In this document: piece after piece, positions 43,835 through 53,206 of the stretch | Layout of the letters: each line of letters opens with the position of its first letter | How positions within the stretch are numbered: the first letter of the stretch is position 1 | Source of the DNA: Pseudomonadaceae bacterium | Lineage (GTDB): Bacteria > Pseudomonadota > Gammaproteobacteria > Pseudomonadales > Azotimanducaceae | Direction: 5' to 3' | Assembly: GCA_024743175.1 (NCBI GenBank) | Contig: JANSXA010000006.1 | Coordinates: forward strand, 1-64,000 | Length of the DNA stretch: 64,000 nt | Translations under genes and position numbers: made by a program | Notes under the pieces: generated by a model | What the model saw: only the letters and a program-made list of their open reading frames with translations | Told to the model about the DNA's origin: nothing | The model's database searches: none

Positions 43835-43912
43835 CAGGGCTTCTCCAGCCACTTACAAAAAAAATCGGGACCTGTAGGATACTCGTCACGCTGGGGAGGC
43901 GGGGGAAAAATC

Positions 43913-45133
43913 TTGCAGGTGGACACTGAATCATCGATCTGGCGTAACAACCAGTTTCGCGCCTATCTGAGTGCCAGTGCATTCTCCGGCATGGCATTGG
44001 CCATGCAGCAGCTGCTACTGAGCTGGATTCTGATTGGCATTCTGCTGCTGCCCGCCCATCAGGTGGGATTGATACAGGCATTGATAGGCATTCCAGGTGT
44101 GTTTCTGATGCTGATGGGCGGGGCCAGCGCTGATCGCGCCGATCCACGCAACCTGCTTATCCGCATCTATGCCGTGGCGCCGATCTTTCCACTGTTTCTC
44201 ATCGCGATGGATTTCACAGGCTGGTTTGCTGTCTGGAGCGTGGTGCTTTGGGGATTAGGCATGAGTTTTGTGCAGTCCTACTCCATGCCGGCACAACAGG
44301 CGATTTTGAACCGCATCAGCGGTCAGCATCTGCAGCAGGGTGTGACTGCAGCCACTGCCGCCGGGTTTGTGGTGCAGGTATTTGGCCTCGGCCTGGCTGG
44401 CCAGATAGACCGGTGGGGGATTTCTCCAGTGTTGCTGTCACAGGCAATAGTGCTTGGTCTGGCGGCATTTGCCATGGCTCGCATCACGGCCGTTGTCACC
44501 ATCGATCCCAAACCTGAGCAGTCTGCGGTGCAGGGTATTGTTGAAGGCCTGCAAGCTACGCTGCGCAGTAAAATCGTTTTCAATGTGCTGGTCATCAACT
44601 TTATATCCAGCATCTTTAACGCAGGTTCCTTTATCACCGTTTTTCCTTTTATCGTTAAGCGTATATATGCCGGCGATGCCTGGACGCTATCTGTTCTAAT
44701 GGCAATCTTTTTCGCTGGCGCCGCGTTGTCTAACGCTTTGTTACTCAGGTTCATGCCGCTGGTCCGTCCCGGCCGCTTGTTTCTGCTGATGCAGCTTTCG
44801 CGCATCATTGTGCTGCTGATGATTTATGTGCAGGGAGATTTCTGGCTGCTGGTTCTGGGGACCTTTGGCTGGGGCCTGAATATGGGCATTACCAGCAATC
44901 TGGCGCGAACCATTGTGCAGGAGTCAGCAGAACCGGCTTATCGCGGCCGTATTCTGTCCGTTTTCAGTGTGGGGATGGTGGGCAGTGCGCCGATTGGCGC
45001 AGTGGTGCTGGGCTGGCTGATCGAAACCTTTGGCACACTCAATGCCTTATGGCCGGCAATGATTTTGTCGGCGTTGTTATGTGCTTATGGTGCCTGGTTT
45101 ACTAATGTCTGGCGCTATCAAAGTCCAACTTGA
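43913..45133 (+). CDS. MFS transporter
   Basis: 406 aa; TTG start at 43913 after a purine-rich GGGGGAAAAA, with GTG 43919 possible. Twelve membrane helices. The loop GGASADRADPRNLLIR between helices 2 and 3 is a relaxed MFS motif A, repeated as ...RFMPLVRPGR in the second half. It is most like the enterobactin-exporter (EntS)/MFS_3 group. Substrate unknown, probably export. Followed closely by pdxH. Confidence 0.85.
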   Translation: MQVDTESSIWRNNQFRAYLSASAFSGMALAMQQLLLSWILIGILLLPAHQVGLIQALIGIPGVFLMLMGGASADRADPRNLLIRIYAVAPIFPLFLIAMDFTGWFAVWSVVLWGLGMSFVQSYSMPAQQAILNRISGQHLQQGVTAATAAGFVVQVFGLGLAGQIDRWGISPVLLSQAIVLGLAAFAMARITAVVTIDPKPEQSAVQGIVEGLQATLRSKIVFNVLVINFISSIFNAGSFITVFPFIVKRIYAGDAWTLSVLMAIFFAGAALSNALLLRFMPLVRPGRLFLLMQLSRIIVLLMIYVQGDFWLLVLGTFGWGLNMGITSNLARTIVQESAEPAYRGRILSVFSVGMVGSAPIGAVVLGWLIETFGTLNALWPAMILSALLCAYGAWFTNVWRYQSPT

Positions 45134-45196
45134 GACTTTTGATGGTGTCATCACAGTGTTGGCTTTAGGCTATGGTTTTTGGTTTGGACGCTCACC

Positions 45197-45838
45197 TTGA
45201 TAAACGATGAGGCTCATATTCGTCGCGACTATGCCCAGGGGATTCTGTCTCGGGATACCCTCGCACCTCATCCACTGGAGCAGTTTGAACTCTGGTTGCG
45301 GCAGGCTATTGCGGATAACGAAGCCGACGCAACGGCCATGTCTCTGGCGACAGCGAATGCCGAAGGTCATCCGTCCGTTCGGATCGTGCTGCTCAAAGGA
45401 CATAGCGAAGCTGGATTTGTCTGGTATACCAGTTATGCCAGTCACAAAGGTCAGGACCTTGATGGAAATCCAAATGCGGCTTTAATGTTTTACTGGCGTG
45501 AAAGCGAGCGACAGGTGCGTATCACAGGTACGGTGAGGAAGCTGAGCCGCGAACAGAGTGAAAGTTACTTCTCGACGCGACCTAAAGAAAGCCAGCTCTC
45601 CGCTCTGGCCAGCCAGCAATCTCAAGAGGTCGCTGACCGTTCAGTGCTGGAAGCTCGGGTGCAGGTCCTGAGCGCTCAATACAGCGATACGGACGTACCG
45701 ATGCCCGACAACTGGGGCGGCTATGTACTCTCACCCACCCGATATGAATTCTGGCAGGGCAGAGTGGGGCGGCTACATGACCGTTTCAGTTTCGATAAAG
45801 AAGGAGAGGGTTGGGCAGTCAAACGCCTGCAACCCTAG
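45197..45838 (+). CDS. pdxH: pyridoxine/pyridoxamine 5'-phosphate oxidase
   Basis: 213 aa if started at the TTG at 45197; a TTG at 45179 adds six hydrophobic residues atypical of PdxH. HIRRDYAQGILSRDTLAPHPLEQFELWL is the conserved N-terminal substrate region. RIVLLKGHSEAGFVWYTSY, SHKGQDLDGNPNAALMFYW and FWQGRVGRLHDRF carry the FMN and PLP contacts. The enzyme oxidises PNP/PMP to PLP using oxygen, the last step of B6 synthesis and salvage. No ATG start is available, which suggests modest translation. Confidence 0.92.
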   Translation: MINDEAHIRRDYAQGILSRDTLAPHPLEQFELWLRQAIADNEADATAMSLATANAEGHPSVRIVLLKGHSEAGFVWYTSYASHKGQDLDGNPNAALMFYWRESERQVRITGTVRKLSREQSESYFSTRPKESQLSALASQQSQEVADRSVLEARVQVLSAQYSDTDVPMPDNWGGYVLSPTRYEFWQGRVGRLHDRFSFDKEGEGWAVKRLQP

Positions 45839-45875
45839 GGAGCCTCTGAGCATTCGATACTTAATCAGAGGCTGC

Positions 45876-46586
45876 TTAGTTGCCAGGTGGGCAGAGCGTT
45901 GCAATTTTGTTGCCCACCAGCGCCAGGCAGAAAGTGTCCCCACACTGCTGCGCACGTTGATCCACAGCGGCGACATCCATGTTATCCCGCGGCATCAGTT
46001 CTCCCACCAGGTTAGAGCTGGATGGCCGAATGCCATAACAGGGTGGGTAGCTGTACAAACCTGGATAGCGGGCCACAACTTCGTCGTAAGCTATCTGTTG
46101 GGGACTCTTGTCATTTTCTTCAAGCGACGGGGTCTCAGTGCCCAATGCTGTTAACAGCAGGTTCGAACGATACAGATAGGTTTTCATACGGCCATCGTCG
46201 CGTTTCAACAAAAGCATTTCATTGACTTCATTGCCTGCCAGATCCTGGCCGGAAAAATTGAGCTCTACGAATTCTCCGCAAACGGTTTCAAAACAGTTTC
46301 TGGGGGTGACACCGGTGATCTGTCTTGACGCCGAATCTACTTCTGATGCAAAGGCCAGCATTTGTGCGCACGACACCCCGGGGTGTTTCAGCAGACCTAA
46401 ACCATGGCAGTTTTCATCATCATCCGCGCCAGTATCTGCAAGGGCAAACCACTGCTGCGCATGGGCAAGACTGGCATCCTGCAATTGTGCCTCTTTGTCG
46501 GTACAGGCTGGAACAGCTATGACCAGTGCCAAGATTAGGGCAGCCCTTCCCAGGTCAATTCCAGCTGCGTTAATCGACTCGATCAT
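45876..46586 (-). CDS. hypothetical exported protein (possible lipoprotein)
   Basis: 236 aa, strong SD AGAGGAGG before ATG 46586. The hydrophobic leader runs from residue 13 to 27 and ends VIAVPAC, a plausible lipobox with Cys at position 28. The mature part has eight further cysteines in pairs (ENCHGLGLLKHPGVSC, PRNCFETVC, QCGDTFCLALVG) and a SYPPCYGI motif, suggesting disulfides. No family recognised. Confidence 0.7.
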   Translation of the reverse strand: MIESINAAGIDLGRAALILALVIAVPACTDKEAQLQDASLAHAQQWFALADTGADDDENCHGLGLLKHPGVSCAQMLAFASEVDSASRQITGVTPRNCFETVCGEFVELNFSGQDLAGNEVNEMLLLKRDDGRMKTYLYRSNLLLTALGTETPSLEENDKSPQQIAYDEVVARYPGLYSYPPCYGIRPSSSNLVGELMPRDNMDVAAVDQRAQQCGDTFCLALVGNKIATLCPPGN

Positions 46587-46739
46587 AGGGTCCTCCTCTC
46601 AGGCATGAAAATCCGGCCCGGCAGTTTAGCGGAAAATACCCAAAAAATGGCCGCTGGGGGGTGCAACGGCTCCTGACGTTGGATATCTGCTCCGACGCAC
46701 CTTAAGATCGAGAATTCATCCCTCCTACAGGCAGCATCG

Positions 46740-47693
46740 GTGACTGAATTTAATCAACCATTGGGTGGCAACGAGATGCCGCGCTTCGGCGGGCTGGCAA
46801 CCATGTTCCGCCTGCCGACAGCGCCGATAGGTGCAGCACTAGATATAGGTATTGTTGGCGTACCTCTGGATTGTGGCACCAGCAACAGAGCAGGTGCGCG
46901 TTATGGTCCGCGGCAGATCCGTGCTGAGTCTGTGCTGGTGCGGCCCTACAGTATGGCAACAGGAGCAGCGCCGTTTGACAGTTTGCAGATTGCCGATGTC
47001 GGTGACGTCGCTCTGAATACCTACAACCTGGCGGCTTCCATCAGCTTGATAGAGCAGCACTATGGCTTGTTTGTAGAAACGGATGTGAAACCACTTTCCA
47101 TCGGCGGTGATCACACGATTACTCTACCCATATTGCGCGCGCTGCATAAACAACACGGGCCTATGGCTGTTGTGCACGTCGATGCGCACTCAGATACAAA
47201 CGACAGTATGTTCGGCGAACGCGAGACCCATGGCACGGTGTTTCGGCGGGCTCTGGAAGAAGGATTAATCGAGCCGAACAAGATGACTCAGATTGGTCTG
47301 CGCGCCACGGGTTATGCGGCTGAAGACTTTGACTGGGCGCGTCAGCAGGGGGTTGAGGTGGTGCAGGCTGAGGCCTGCTGGTACCGGTCGCTGACGCCGC
47401 TGATGGAAGAGGTACGTGAACGTATCGGACCCACCACCCCAACCTATCTGTCTTTTGATATTGACGGCCTGGATCCTGCAGTGGCGCCGGGAACGGGAAC
47501 GCCAGAGCCTGGTGGGCTGAGTGGTTCCCAGGGCCTGGAGATTATTCGAGGTACATTTGGACTTAACCTCATTGGCGCTGACCTGGTTGAGGTGTCACCA
47601 CCCTACGATACCAGCGGCAACACAAGCCTGCTGGCGGCAAACCTTTTGTTTGAGATGCTGTGCAGCTTTCCGGGCTGCGTTCGACAGACCTGA
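46740..47693 (+). CDS. agmatinase/ureohydrolase family protein
   Basis: 317 aa with a GTG start. The binuclear Mn site is complete: GGDHT, VVHVDAHSD and SFDIDGLDP, and the fingerprint GVPLDCGTSNRAGARYGPRQIR is typical of agmatinase and guanidinobutyrase. LSFDIDGLDPAVAPGTGTPEPGGL is the substrate-side loop. It cleaves a guanidino compound to urea and an amine. Which substrate is not decided by sequence, and no arginine decarboxylase lies nearby. Confidence 0.9.
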   Translation: MTEFNQPLGGNEMPRFGGLATMFRLPTAPIGAALDIGIVGVPLDCGTSNRAGARYGPRQIRAESVLVRPYSMATGAAPFDSLQIADVGDVALNTYNLAASISLIEQHYGLFVETDVKPLSIGGDHTITLPILRALHKQHGPMAVVHVDAHSDTNDSMFGERETHGTVFRRALEEGLIEPNKMTQIGLRATGYAAEDFDWARQQGVEVVQAEACWYRSLTPLMEEVRERIGPTTPTYLSFDIDGLDPAVAPGTGTPEPGGLSGSQGLEIIRGTFGLNLIGADLVEVSPPYDTSGNTSLLAANLLFEMLCSFPGCVRQT

Positions 47694-47764
47694 GATGTTC
47701 GTGAAAACATATCCTCACCTTTAGAAACAACTGAGAAATACATTCAAGCTGCACAGCTCTGATA

Positions 47765-48436
47765 ATGCAGCGTATGCAGAAACGCCGGATAACCATTGCC
47801 TTCGGGATCGCACTTGCAGCGCATGTGGGTGCAATCTGGTGGCTGGCGGATGAACCATTTTTAGAAGACTCCGAGCCTGCGACAAAAATTGATCTGGTCC
47901 TGACACAGGTCGCACTACCTGATAAACCTGTGCAACCTGATCAGCAAGTGGAAGACACTCAAGTCAATGAGGTGTTGCCGGATCCACTTCCCCAGGTGTC
48001 ATCTGAACCTGAAGCAACCCCCGAACTCAAGGTGCCCAGTGCCACCCCGTTGCCACAGTTAGACCTGACACGACCTGACAACTGGTCTGAGGTGGAGTCA
48101 AGCGCTGAGGCGCCGGAAGATTTTGCACGCGCATTTCGAGGTGAGTTTTACCAGCGACTCGAACAACGGCAGATCGACCAGGCGCGTTCGCAGCTGTTGT
48201 CTGGGCGCCGAGTTGCACAGCGGGGTTTACCGGCTGATCAGTATAATGCGCTTGAAAGACCCGGTTCAGGTCACTTTAAAACTGCCGCGGGGTGTTTTGA
48301 TTTGAAAGCGGATATTGTCGGAACCATCGGCGGTGGGCAGCGTGCCTGGATCACCGCCTGCAAAGATCTGATCAGGTCTCCGTTTGAATTGCCGCCTGTT
48401 GAGTTCGACGTGCTGGGTCGAGCCATTGTGCCCTGA
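47765..48436 (+). CDS. hypothetical membrane-anchored protein with Pro/Glu-rich linker
   Basis: 223 aa. The TonB-like layout has a short basic N-terminus, one membrane helix (residues 10-28) and a long Pro/Glu/Val linker (residues 35-100), followed by a C-terminal globular part with two Cys (GCFDLK, ACKDLI). There is no recognised TonB C-terminal fold. Periplasmic location is likely. Function unknown. Confidence 0.7.
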   Translation: MQRMQKRRITIAFGIALAAHVGAIWWLADEPFLEDSEPATKIDLVLTQVALPDKPVQPDQQVEDTQVNEVLPDPLPQVSSEPEATPELKVPSATPLPQLDLTRPDNWSEVESSAEAPEDFARAFRGEFYQRLEQRQIDQARSQLLSGRRVAQRGLPADQYNALERPGSGHFKTAAGCFDLKADIVGTIGGGQRAWITACKDLIRSPFELPPVEFDVLGRAIVP

Positions 48437-48477
48437 CCTGATTGTGCCTGCAGTTCAACAAACACCCGGGAGCGGTG

Positions 48478-49269
48478 TTAGCGACCCTTGAACTCGGCGT
48501 CGCGTTTCTCCATGAACGATGCCATGCCTTCTTTGAAGTCCTCGGACTGAAACAGCGGCAGAAGCTGCAGGAAAACGTGGTGGACGTGATCGTTGAAGTT
48601 TTCGTTCATACCCATCCGCATCATGCGTTTTGAGGCCTGCACCGCCATCGGTGCATTCTTTGCAATATTTCCTGCAATCTCCAAAGCCTGTGTATGCACT
48701 TCATTGTTGCTCACCACATGTGAGACAAGACCCATTTCCTCACATTCCTGTGCCAGCAGGGTTTTGCCGGTGAATATAATTTCAGAGGCTTTGGACCAGC
48801 CGATCAGGCGCGGCAGAATCCAGGTGCCACCAGATTCGGGCACAATTCCCCGCGCTGTGAAAGCAGCCGCCAGTTTGGCGCCGTCAGCCATGACGCGTAT
48901 GTCGCAACCTAATGCCAGGTCCATGCCGTAGCCGGCCGCAGATCCATTGATCGCTGCGATCGTTGGCGTGTCCAGATTGTGCAGCACGGTGGGTGGTGTG
49001 TTACGCAAATCGAGGTTTTTGAAGCCTCTGTTACCTTCAGATATGTTGTCGGTGATGTCGCTGCCGCGAAGGTCCAGTCCGGCGCAGAAAAATTTCCCCG
49101 TGCCCGTGACGATGATGGCGCGTACGTCGTTGTCTGCATCAGCCTGAAGTAAATATTCGGACAGACTATTGAGCATAGACCCATTGATGGTGTTCATCTG
49201 ATCGGGTCGATTAAATGTGATGGTGGCCACATGATCGCTGACGTCGTACAGCATGTCATCGCTAGACAT
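48478..49269 (-). CDS. enoyl-CoA hydratase/isomerase family protein
   Basis: 263 aa from ATG 49269, six bases after GAGGA; upstream readings are out of family length. The crotonase fold has the CoA/oxyanion loops KFFCAGLDLRGSD and INGSAAGYGMDLALGCDIR. GIVPESGGTWILPRLIGWSKA carries the acidic residue and the QG-like loop. It acts on enoyl- or other acyl-CoA thioesters, as in beta-oxidation or side-chain degradation. It is a lone gene. Confidence 0.88.
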   Translation of the reverse strand: MSSDDMLYDVSDHVATITFNRPDQMNTINGSMLNSLSEYLLQADADNDVRAIIVTGTGKFFCAGLDLRGSDITDNISEGNRGFKNLDLRNTPPTVLHNLDTPTIAAINGSAAGYGMDLALGCDIRVMADGAKLAAAFTARGIVPESGGTWILPRLIGWSKASEIIFTGKTLLAQECEEMGLVSHVVSNNEVHTQALEIAGNIAKNAPMAVQASKRMMRMGMNENFNDHVHHVFLQLLPLFQSEDFKEGMASFMEKRDAEFKGR

Positions 49270-49443
49270 AAATGTTCCTCTGCAAAGATAACCGGGTGAA
49301 TAGTTGCTGCCTGACAGTAAGGGGCTGCTGGATTGCATGCAAGTCTGACTTGTTGCTACAAATGTCACACTTGCAGGCCATTTAGCGTGGCGAAGGTCTA
49401 AAACACCAACTAGATTAAATAAAAGGTTTGTGTGCAGTAGTTA

Positions 49444-49662
49444 ATGGAACAGAATCAGCAGGGTCTTGTGGACTTACTTGAAATCTATCACGCGCGACAG
49501 CTGCGCGATCAGATTATTGCTCAATTGCGTCGGCTACGCGCTTCCACCGACCATCTCCCGCTGCATGAACAAGCGCGTCGTCGTGAGGTTCGAGGCTATT
49601 ACGAAGCGCTGCTGCTGACCGTAGCCGAGCTGCAGCACCAGATGGGTGATGAAACCATTTGA
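49444..49662 (+). CDS. small helical hypothetical protein
   Basis: 72 aa, all helical, rich in Leu, Arg, Gln and Glu (LLEIYHARQLRDQIIAQLRRL). No Cys except none, no membrane segment. No strong SD is visible before ATG 49444. Convergent with the DUF4124-like gene, whose end lies 9 bp away. It reads as a coding gene because of its amphipathic pattern, but this is tentative. Confidence 0.45.
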   Translation: MEQNQQGLVDLLEIYHARQLRDQIIAQLRRLRASTDHLPLHEQARRREVRGYYEALLLTVAELQHQMGDETI

Positions 49663-49671
49663 TGCTTTGAA

Positions 49672-49983
49672 CTAATTCCTCACCTCATCAATCTCAACTG
49701 AGGGCTGTCGCTCACTGGGTTCTATTATCGGGCCGTCGAACGGGTCGGGTTCTTTAGGCAGAAAGAACGGGCGCCAATGGGTAATGGGTACATTGTCGCG
49801 ATGACCTTCGACCATGCGTACAAAATCCCCGTCATCAGTCAGAATCGCGTAACTCAGGTTACGATCTTCGGGCTTCTGCTGCGACACAATGTAATCGCCA
49901 TCGTCATTGGTATACGCATAGATTTCAGCGTTTGTACTTGGTGCAAGAAACAGTAGCCCAAGAATCAGCAATACCACTCGCAT
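49672..49983 (-). CDS. DUF4124-like exported protein
   Basis: 103 aa with a signal peptide (ending PSTNA). IYAYTNDDGDYIVSQQKPED matches the DUF4124 opening (aromatic, Asp-x-x-Gly, then a Ser/Asp-Gln segment), often found in periplasmic proteins of gammaproteobacteria. The second half is acidic and proline-rich. Function unknown. Confidence 0.7.
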   Translation of the reverse strand: MRVVLLILGLLFLAPSTNAEIYAYTNDDGDYIVSQQKPEDRNLSYAILTDDGDFVRMVEGHRDNVPITHWRPFFLPKEPDPFDGPIIEPSERQPSVEIDEVRN

Positions 49984-50086
49984 GAGTTGCTCACCTGTTT
50001 GCTTTTCAAGTTTATAAAACTGGCCGAAACAGTCCTGATCTGCAAGTAAAATCGGCTTTCATCTTCAGTCGTTAAGGCTAATGGGA

Positions 50087-50878
50087 TTAAGGTCGACCGG
50101 GCACTTTTTCCTCACAAACTGCATAGCCTGCATCCGTTGGAATGCACACATACATGCCATCGTCGCGTTTTTCCATCCACGGCAGAACAGGAATCACCGG
50201 TGTCGCCCGAGCCGCAGCAATAGAGGTTTCCGGCGTTTGTGTGGTGGCCAGTCTTTCGATGTTGCGAAGCGTTGGGAAGATGACGGTTTTGGTGCCCGCT
50301 TTGGCTTCGTCCAGGGCATCCTGCGGGCGGATCCAGACTGAATCTACTGACTCGTAGCCATCGTGCAGGGCAATTTGATCATCCGGTGCCAGAGCCAGAT
50401 AAAAGTGCGTGTCGAACCGCTTCGGCATGCCTTCTGGCGTTATCCAATGGGCAAAGTGCACCAGGGTGTCACAGGCCAGTACCAGCTCCTGCTGCTCGAG
50501 GAAATCAAGCAGCGTCAGTTCGCCGTTGTTGAGGGGTTCGCGATACTGGTCCAGCTTTGCCACGCGCTCAGCGTTAACCAGCTCATCACTACCTTTCTCC
50601 CTTGCCAATAGAACCCCGCATTCCTCAAACGCTTCGCGTATCGCGCTGACCTGAATTGCGCGCAAGTTCTGATCAGTTTCCTGCCCCTGCAGCCAGGGCA
50701 GAAGGTTGTCGTCGAAATCCTGCGGGTCTGCTTTGCCACCGGGGAATACCAGGGCGCCGGATGCAAAATCGATCTGGTGGTGTCTGACCACCATAAATAC
50801 TTCCATGCCTTCTGGATCATGTCGAAGCAGCATGATGGTGCCGGATGGTATCGGCGGCGATGATTTTTTGTCCGTCAT
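50087..50878 (-). CDS. NUDIX hydrolase, NUDT19-like
   Basis: 263 aa, SD AGGAA before ATG 50878. The Nudix box is split: GALVFPGGKADPQDFDD, an insertion, then AIREAFEECGVLLARE, which gives the G...REXXEE-XG ligands. An insertion inside the box is characteristic of NUDT19/RP2p-type CoA diphosphatases, so hydrolysis of acyl-CoA or CoA is a fair guess. The gene lies 25 bp downstream of the LLM oxidoreductase and is likely in the same operon. Confidence 0.85.
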   Translation of the reverse strand: MTDKKSSPPIPSGTIMLLRHDPEGMEVFMVVRHHQIDFASGALVFPGGKADPQDFDDNLLPWLQGQETDQNLRAIQVSAIREAFEECGVLLAREKGSDELVNAERVAKLDQYREPLNNGELTLLDFLEQQELVLACDTLVHFAHWITPEGMPKRFDTHFYLALAPDDQIALHDGYESVDSVWIRPQDALDEAKAGTKTVIFPTLRNIERLATTQTPETSIAAARATPVIPVLPWMEKRDDGMYVCIPTDAGYAVCEEKVPGRP

Positions 50879-50902
50879 TTAAGTATTCCTAAAGTGTTGG
50901 GT

Positions 50903-51799
50903 CTAGCGGTCAGCTACCTGTTGTATGAAGGTATCCATGGTGTGCAGCTTCTGCTTGTGGTCGCCCATGGTGAAGTCGGGCACGATTAATTCATCTACAC
51001 CCGCTTCTGCATATTCTGCCACGGTGTCTTTGACTTGCGCTGGTGTGCCGATGATGTGTGGTTGCTGCATGTTGGCTGCCCGCATCTTCGATAAAAACCC
51101 TTCATCTTCACTCATGAACAACAGCGCAACGGCACTGCGCTGAATTTCTTTTGGATTGCGCCCGAGGTCAGCGCAGTGCGCGTCCAGGATCGCCATTTTA
51201 TGGCGCAGGATTGCAGGATCTCCCCACACATTCCATTCGTCAGCATATTTTGCTGTTATTTTGAGAGTAACTTTTTCGCCACCGCCACCAATCATCAAAG
51301 GCATTGGTGTCTGCACCGGTTTAGGTTCGCACGAGGCGTTATCAAGCTCATAGAATTCGCCTTTGAAGTTTGCTGTGCCGGGTGCGTACATGGCCTTGAT
51401 GACCTGGCAGGCTTCGTCCAGACGAGCGAGCCTTTCGTTGACGGTATAAAAGGGTAAGCCATATTGGCGGTGTTCATTTTCCTGCCAGCCACTGCCGATA
51501 CCCAGCACAACACGTCCGTTGGTAATGTGGTCAAGCGTGGCCGCCATTTTTGCAAGTACCGCAGGGTGTCGATAGGTGTTGCCGGTGACCAGTGTGCCCA
51601 GGCGAACACGCCTGGTTTGCGCACCAAGTGCAGCCAGGGTCACCCAGGCTTCGGGCCAGGGTGCAGAGGTATCTTCGGCGTTAGGCATGAAGTGATCTGC
51701 GTACCAGACGCCATCCCAGGCGCTGTCCTCGGCGTGTTTAGTCAGAGCGAGGACGTCGTTAAAAGATTGGCTAGGATTTGGCCAGAAGCTGAAGCGCAT
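50903..51799 (-). CDS. LLM-class F420-dependent oxidoreductase 2
   Basis: 298 aa from ATG 51799, eight bases after GGAGG. MRFSFWPNPSQSFNDVL, WYADHFMP, GTLVTGNTYRHPAVLAKMAATLDHI and GRVVLGIGSGWQENEHRQYG are the typical strands of the F420-type luciferase-like family. It is clearly different from the homologue at 9671-10708. Substrate unknown; a role beside the NUDIX gene in acyl-CoA or xenobiotic metabolism is only contextual. Confidence 0.85.
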   Translation of the reverse strand: MRFSFWPNPSQSFNDVLALTKHAEDSAWDGVWYADHFMPNAEDTSAPWPEAWVTLAALGAQTRRVRLGTLVTGNTYRHPAVLAKMAATLDHITNGRVVLGIGSGWQENEHRQYGLPFYTVNERLARLDEACQVIKAMYAPGTANFKGEFYELDNASCEPKPVQTPMPLMIGGGGEKVTLKITAKYADEWNVWGDPAILRHKMAILDAHCADLGRNPKEIQRSAVALLFMSEDEGFLSKMRAANMQQPHIIGTPAQVKDTVAEYAEAGVDELIVPDFTMGDHKQKLHTMDTFIQQVADR

Positions 51800-51905
51800 G
51801 GAACACCCTCCCATTGGTGTGTCTTTTTTATGTGGATTGCGATTATCGCGAGATTAGCGCAACGATGTTCGCTTATGTCATGGCATATGGCAAACTCACC
51901 GGCCT

Positions 51906-52190
51906 GTGAATATTGCCTGCTTAACTATTGTGTTCCACCTTCATGGATGTTCGTCCCTGAAGGACAAACGTCAACGTCTGGCGGGATTGCGCGACCGCTT
52001 TGGCAAGCAGACCCAGGTGGCGGTGTGTGAATCTGCGGATGCAGACAGTTTGAGCCGTGCGCAATGGTCGTTTGTTGCCACTGCCGGCACGAAAACGGTG
52101 ATACAGAAGATCTTTTCCGATATCGAAACCTTTGTCACGACGAATGTAGATGCGGAGGTAGTCGATATCCGCAGGCAATGGTTAAACTGA
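51906..52190 (+). CDS. DUF503 family protein
   Basis: 94 aa, GTG start at 51906. The family's pattern is clear: LHGCSSLKDKRQRLAGLRDRFGKQTQVAVCESADAD and a final VVDIRRQW. Small ferredoxin-like protein of unknown function, frequently linked to ribosome or translation genes elsewhere. Its last 13 bases overlap the start of the DUF3080 gene. Confidence 0.88.
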   Translation: MNIACLTIVFHLHGCSSLKDKRQRLAGLRDRFGKQTQVAVCESADADSLSRAQWSFVATAGTKTVIQKIFSDIETFVTTNVDAEVVDIRRQWLN

Positions 52191-53206
52191 TTCGCACAAA
52201 CCGTACGGTTGTGCTTCTTATAGCCCTGGTCTACGGGCTTGCAGCCTGCGGCGGACCAGATTCGAGCGGCGAGCAATATCTGCAACGCATCAGCCAGGCT
52301 TTGGATCGTCCGGTGATCACAACGCCCGTCGAGCTGATTCCATATCCATCCCGCAGAAGTCTGCAGCGTTCTGTTCCAGCCCTTAACATTTCGGTTGCGC
52401 AATTCGCGCGCCTGCACGCTTGTGACATGGGTGGCCTGCTGGGCGCACGCAATGGCAGCCTGGCCCGTCTGGCTCAGGACAGTCAGCGTCTGCTGTACGA
52501 GTTAAGCTGGTTGCAGGCAGCCCAGCTCTGCATAGTGCAGGGGCAGGAGTGGCTGCAGCCGCTGGTCGAACAAAAGACCAGCAGTTTGCCGGATGCACTC
52601 TGGAACGCTACGTTCGCGAGTGCGGAACTCGGCACGGCCATGGGGCAAAGTGCCGCATCAGCCGGCCACTCGGTTCAAGCCGATCAACATTTTCGACGGC
52701 TGGCTGATCAGATTAACAGTGCGTTGCAGCATGACCGGCAATCGTTGGAGAATGACTTTGAGAGCACCCTGCGCCAACTCTCGTTGACAGCACGAGTGGG
52801 AGCGCGTCGGCAATACTGGTCAACCTTACGTGCACAGTTGCAGGCGGTGTCGGATGCGCTGTCACAACGTGAACCACCAGTGTGCCTTTCCGGTTTGCCG
52901 AATGATCGCAGTCGCCGCCTGCTGGCCGTCTTTCAGCGTTACTATGTCAGTCTGTGGCAGGTGGAGTTTTCGCAGTTGCTCAGTGCAGATGAGCGATGGC
53001 TGACAGCATTGGCACGCAGTGTTGATATGCTCCAGAATTCAGCGCCGCTTGAGTTTCAAACATGGTACGACAACACTTTGAACATGCATGTATCGAACAG
53101 CGAATGGCAGCGCACGAAACAGGCGGTGGCTGATCATGTACAAGCCTGGCAGGGTCTGTTCGAACAGTGTGGTATTGATGTGGCGACGTTAAGAGGAACA
53201 ACCTGA
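52178..53206 (+). CDS. DUF3080 lipoprotein
   Basis: 342 aa from ATG 52178 (the frame is open further but overlaps DUF503). Signal peptide with lipobox LAACGG. The helical domain has YPSRRSLQRSVPALNISVAQFARLHACDMGGLLGARNGSLARL, the conserved start of DUF3080, a gammaproteobacterial outer-membrane-type lipoprotein family of unknown role. Second gene of the DUF503-DUF3080-hypothetical-GDPD operon. Confidence 0.8.
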   Translation: MVKLIRTNRTVVLLIALVYGLAACGGPDSSGEQYLQRISQALDRPVITTPVELIPYPSRRSLQRSVPALNISVAQFARLHACDMGGLLGARNGSLARLAQDSQRLLYELSWLQAAQLCIVQGQEWLQPLVEQKTSSLPDALWNATFASAELGTAMGQSAASAGHSVQADQHFRRLADQINSALQHDRQSLENDFESTLRQLSLTARVGARRQYWSTLRAQLQAVSDALSQREPPVCLSGLPNDRSRRLLAVFQRYYVSLWQVEFSQLLSADERWLTALARSVDMLQNSAPLEFQTWYDNTLNMHVSNSEWQRTKQAVADHVQAWQGLFEQCGIDVATLRGTT

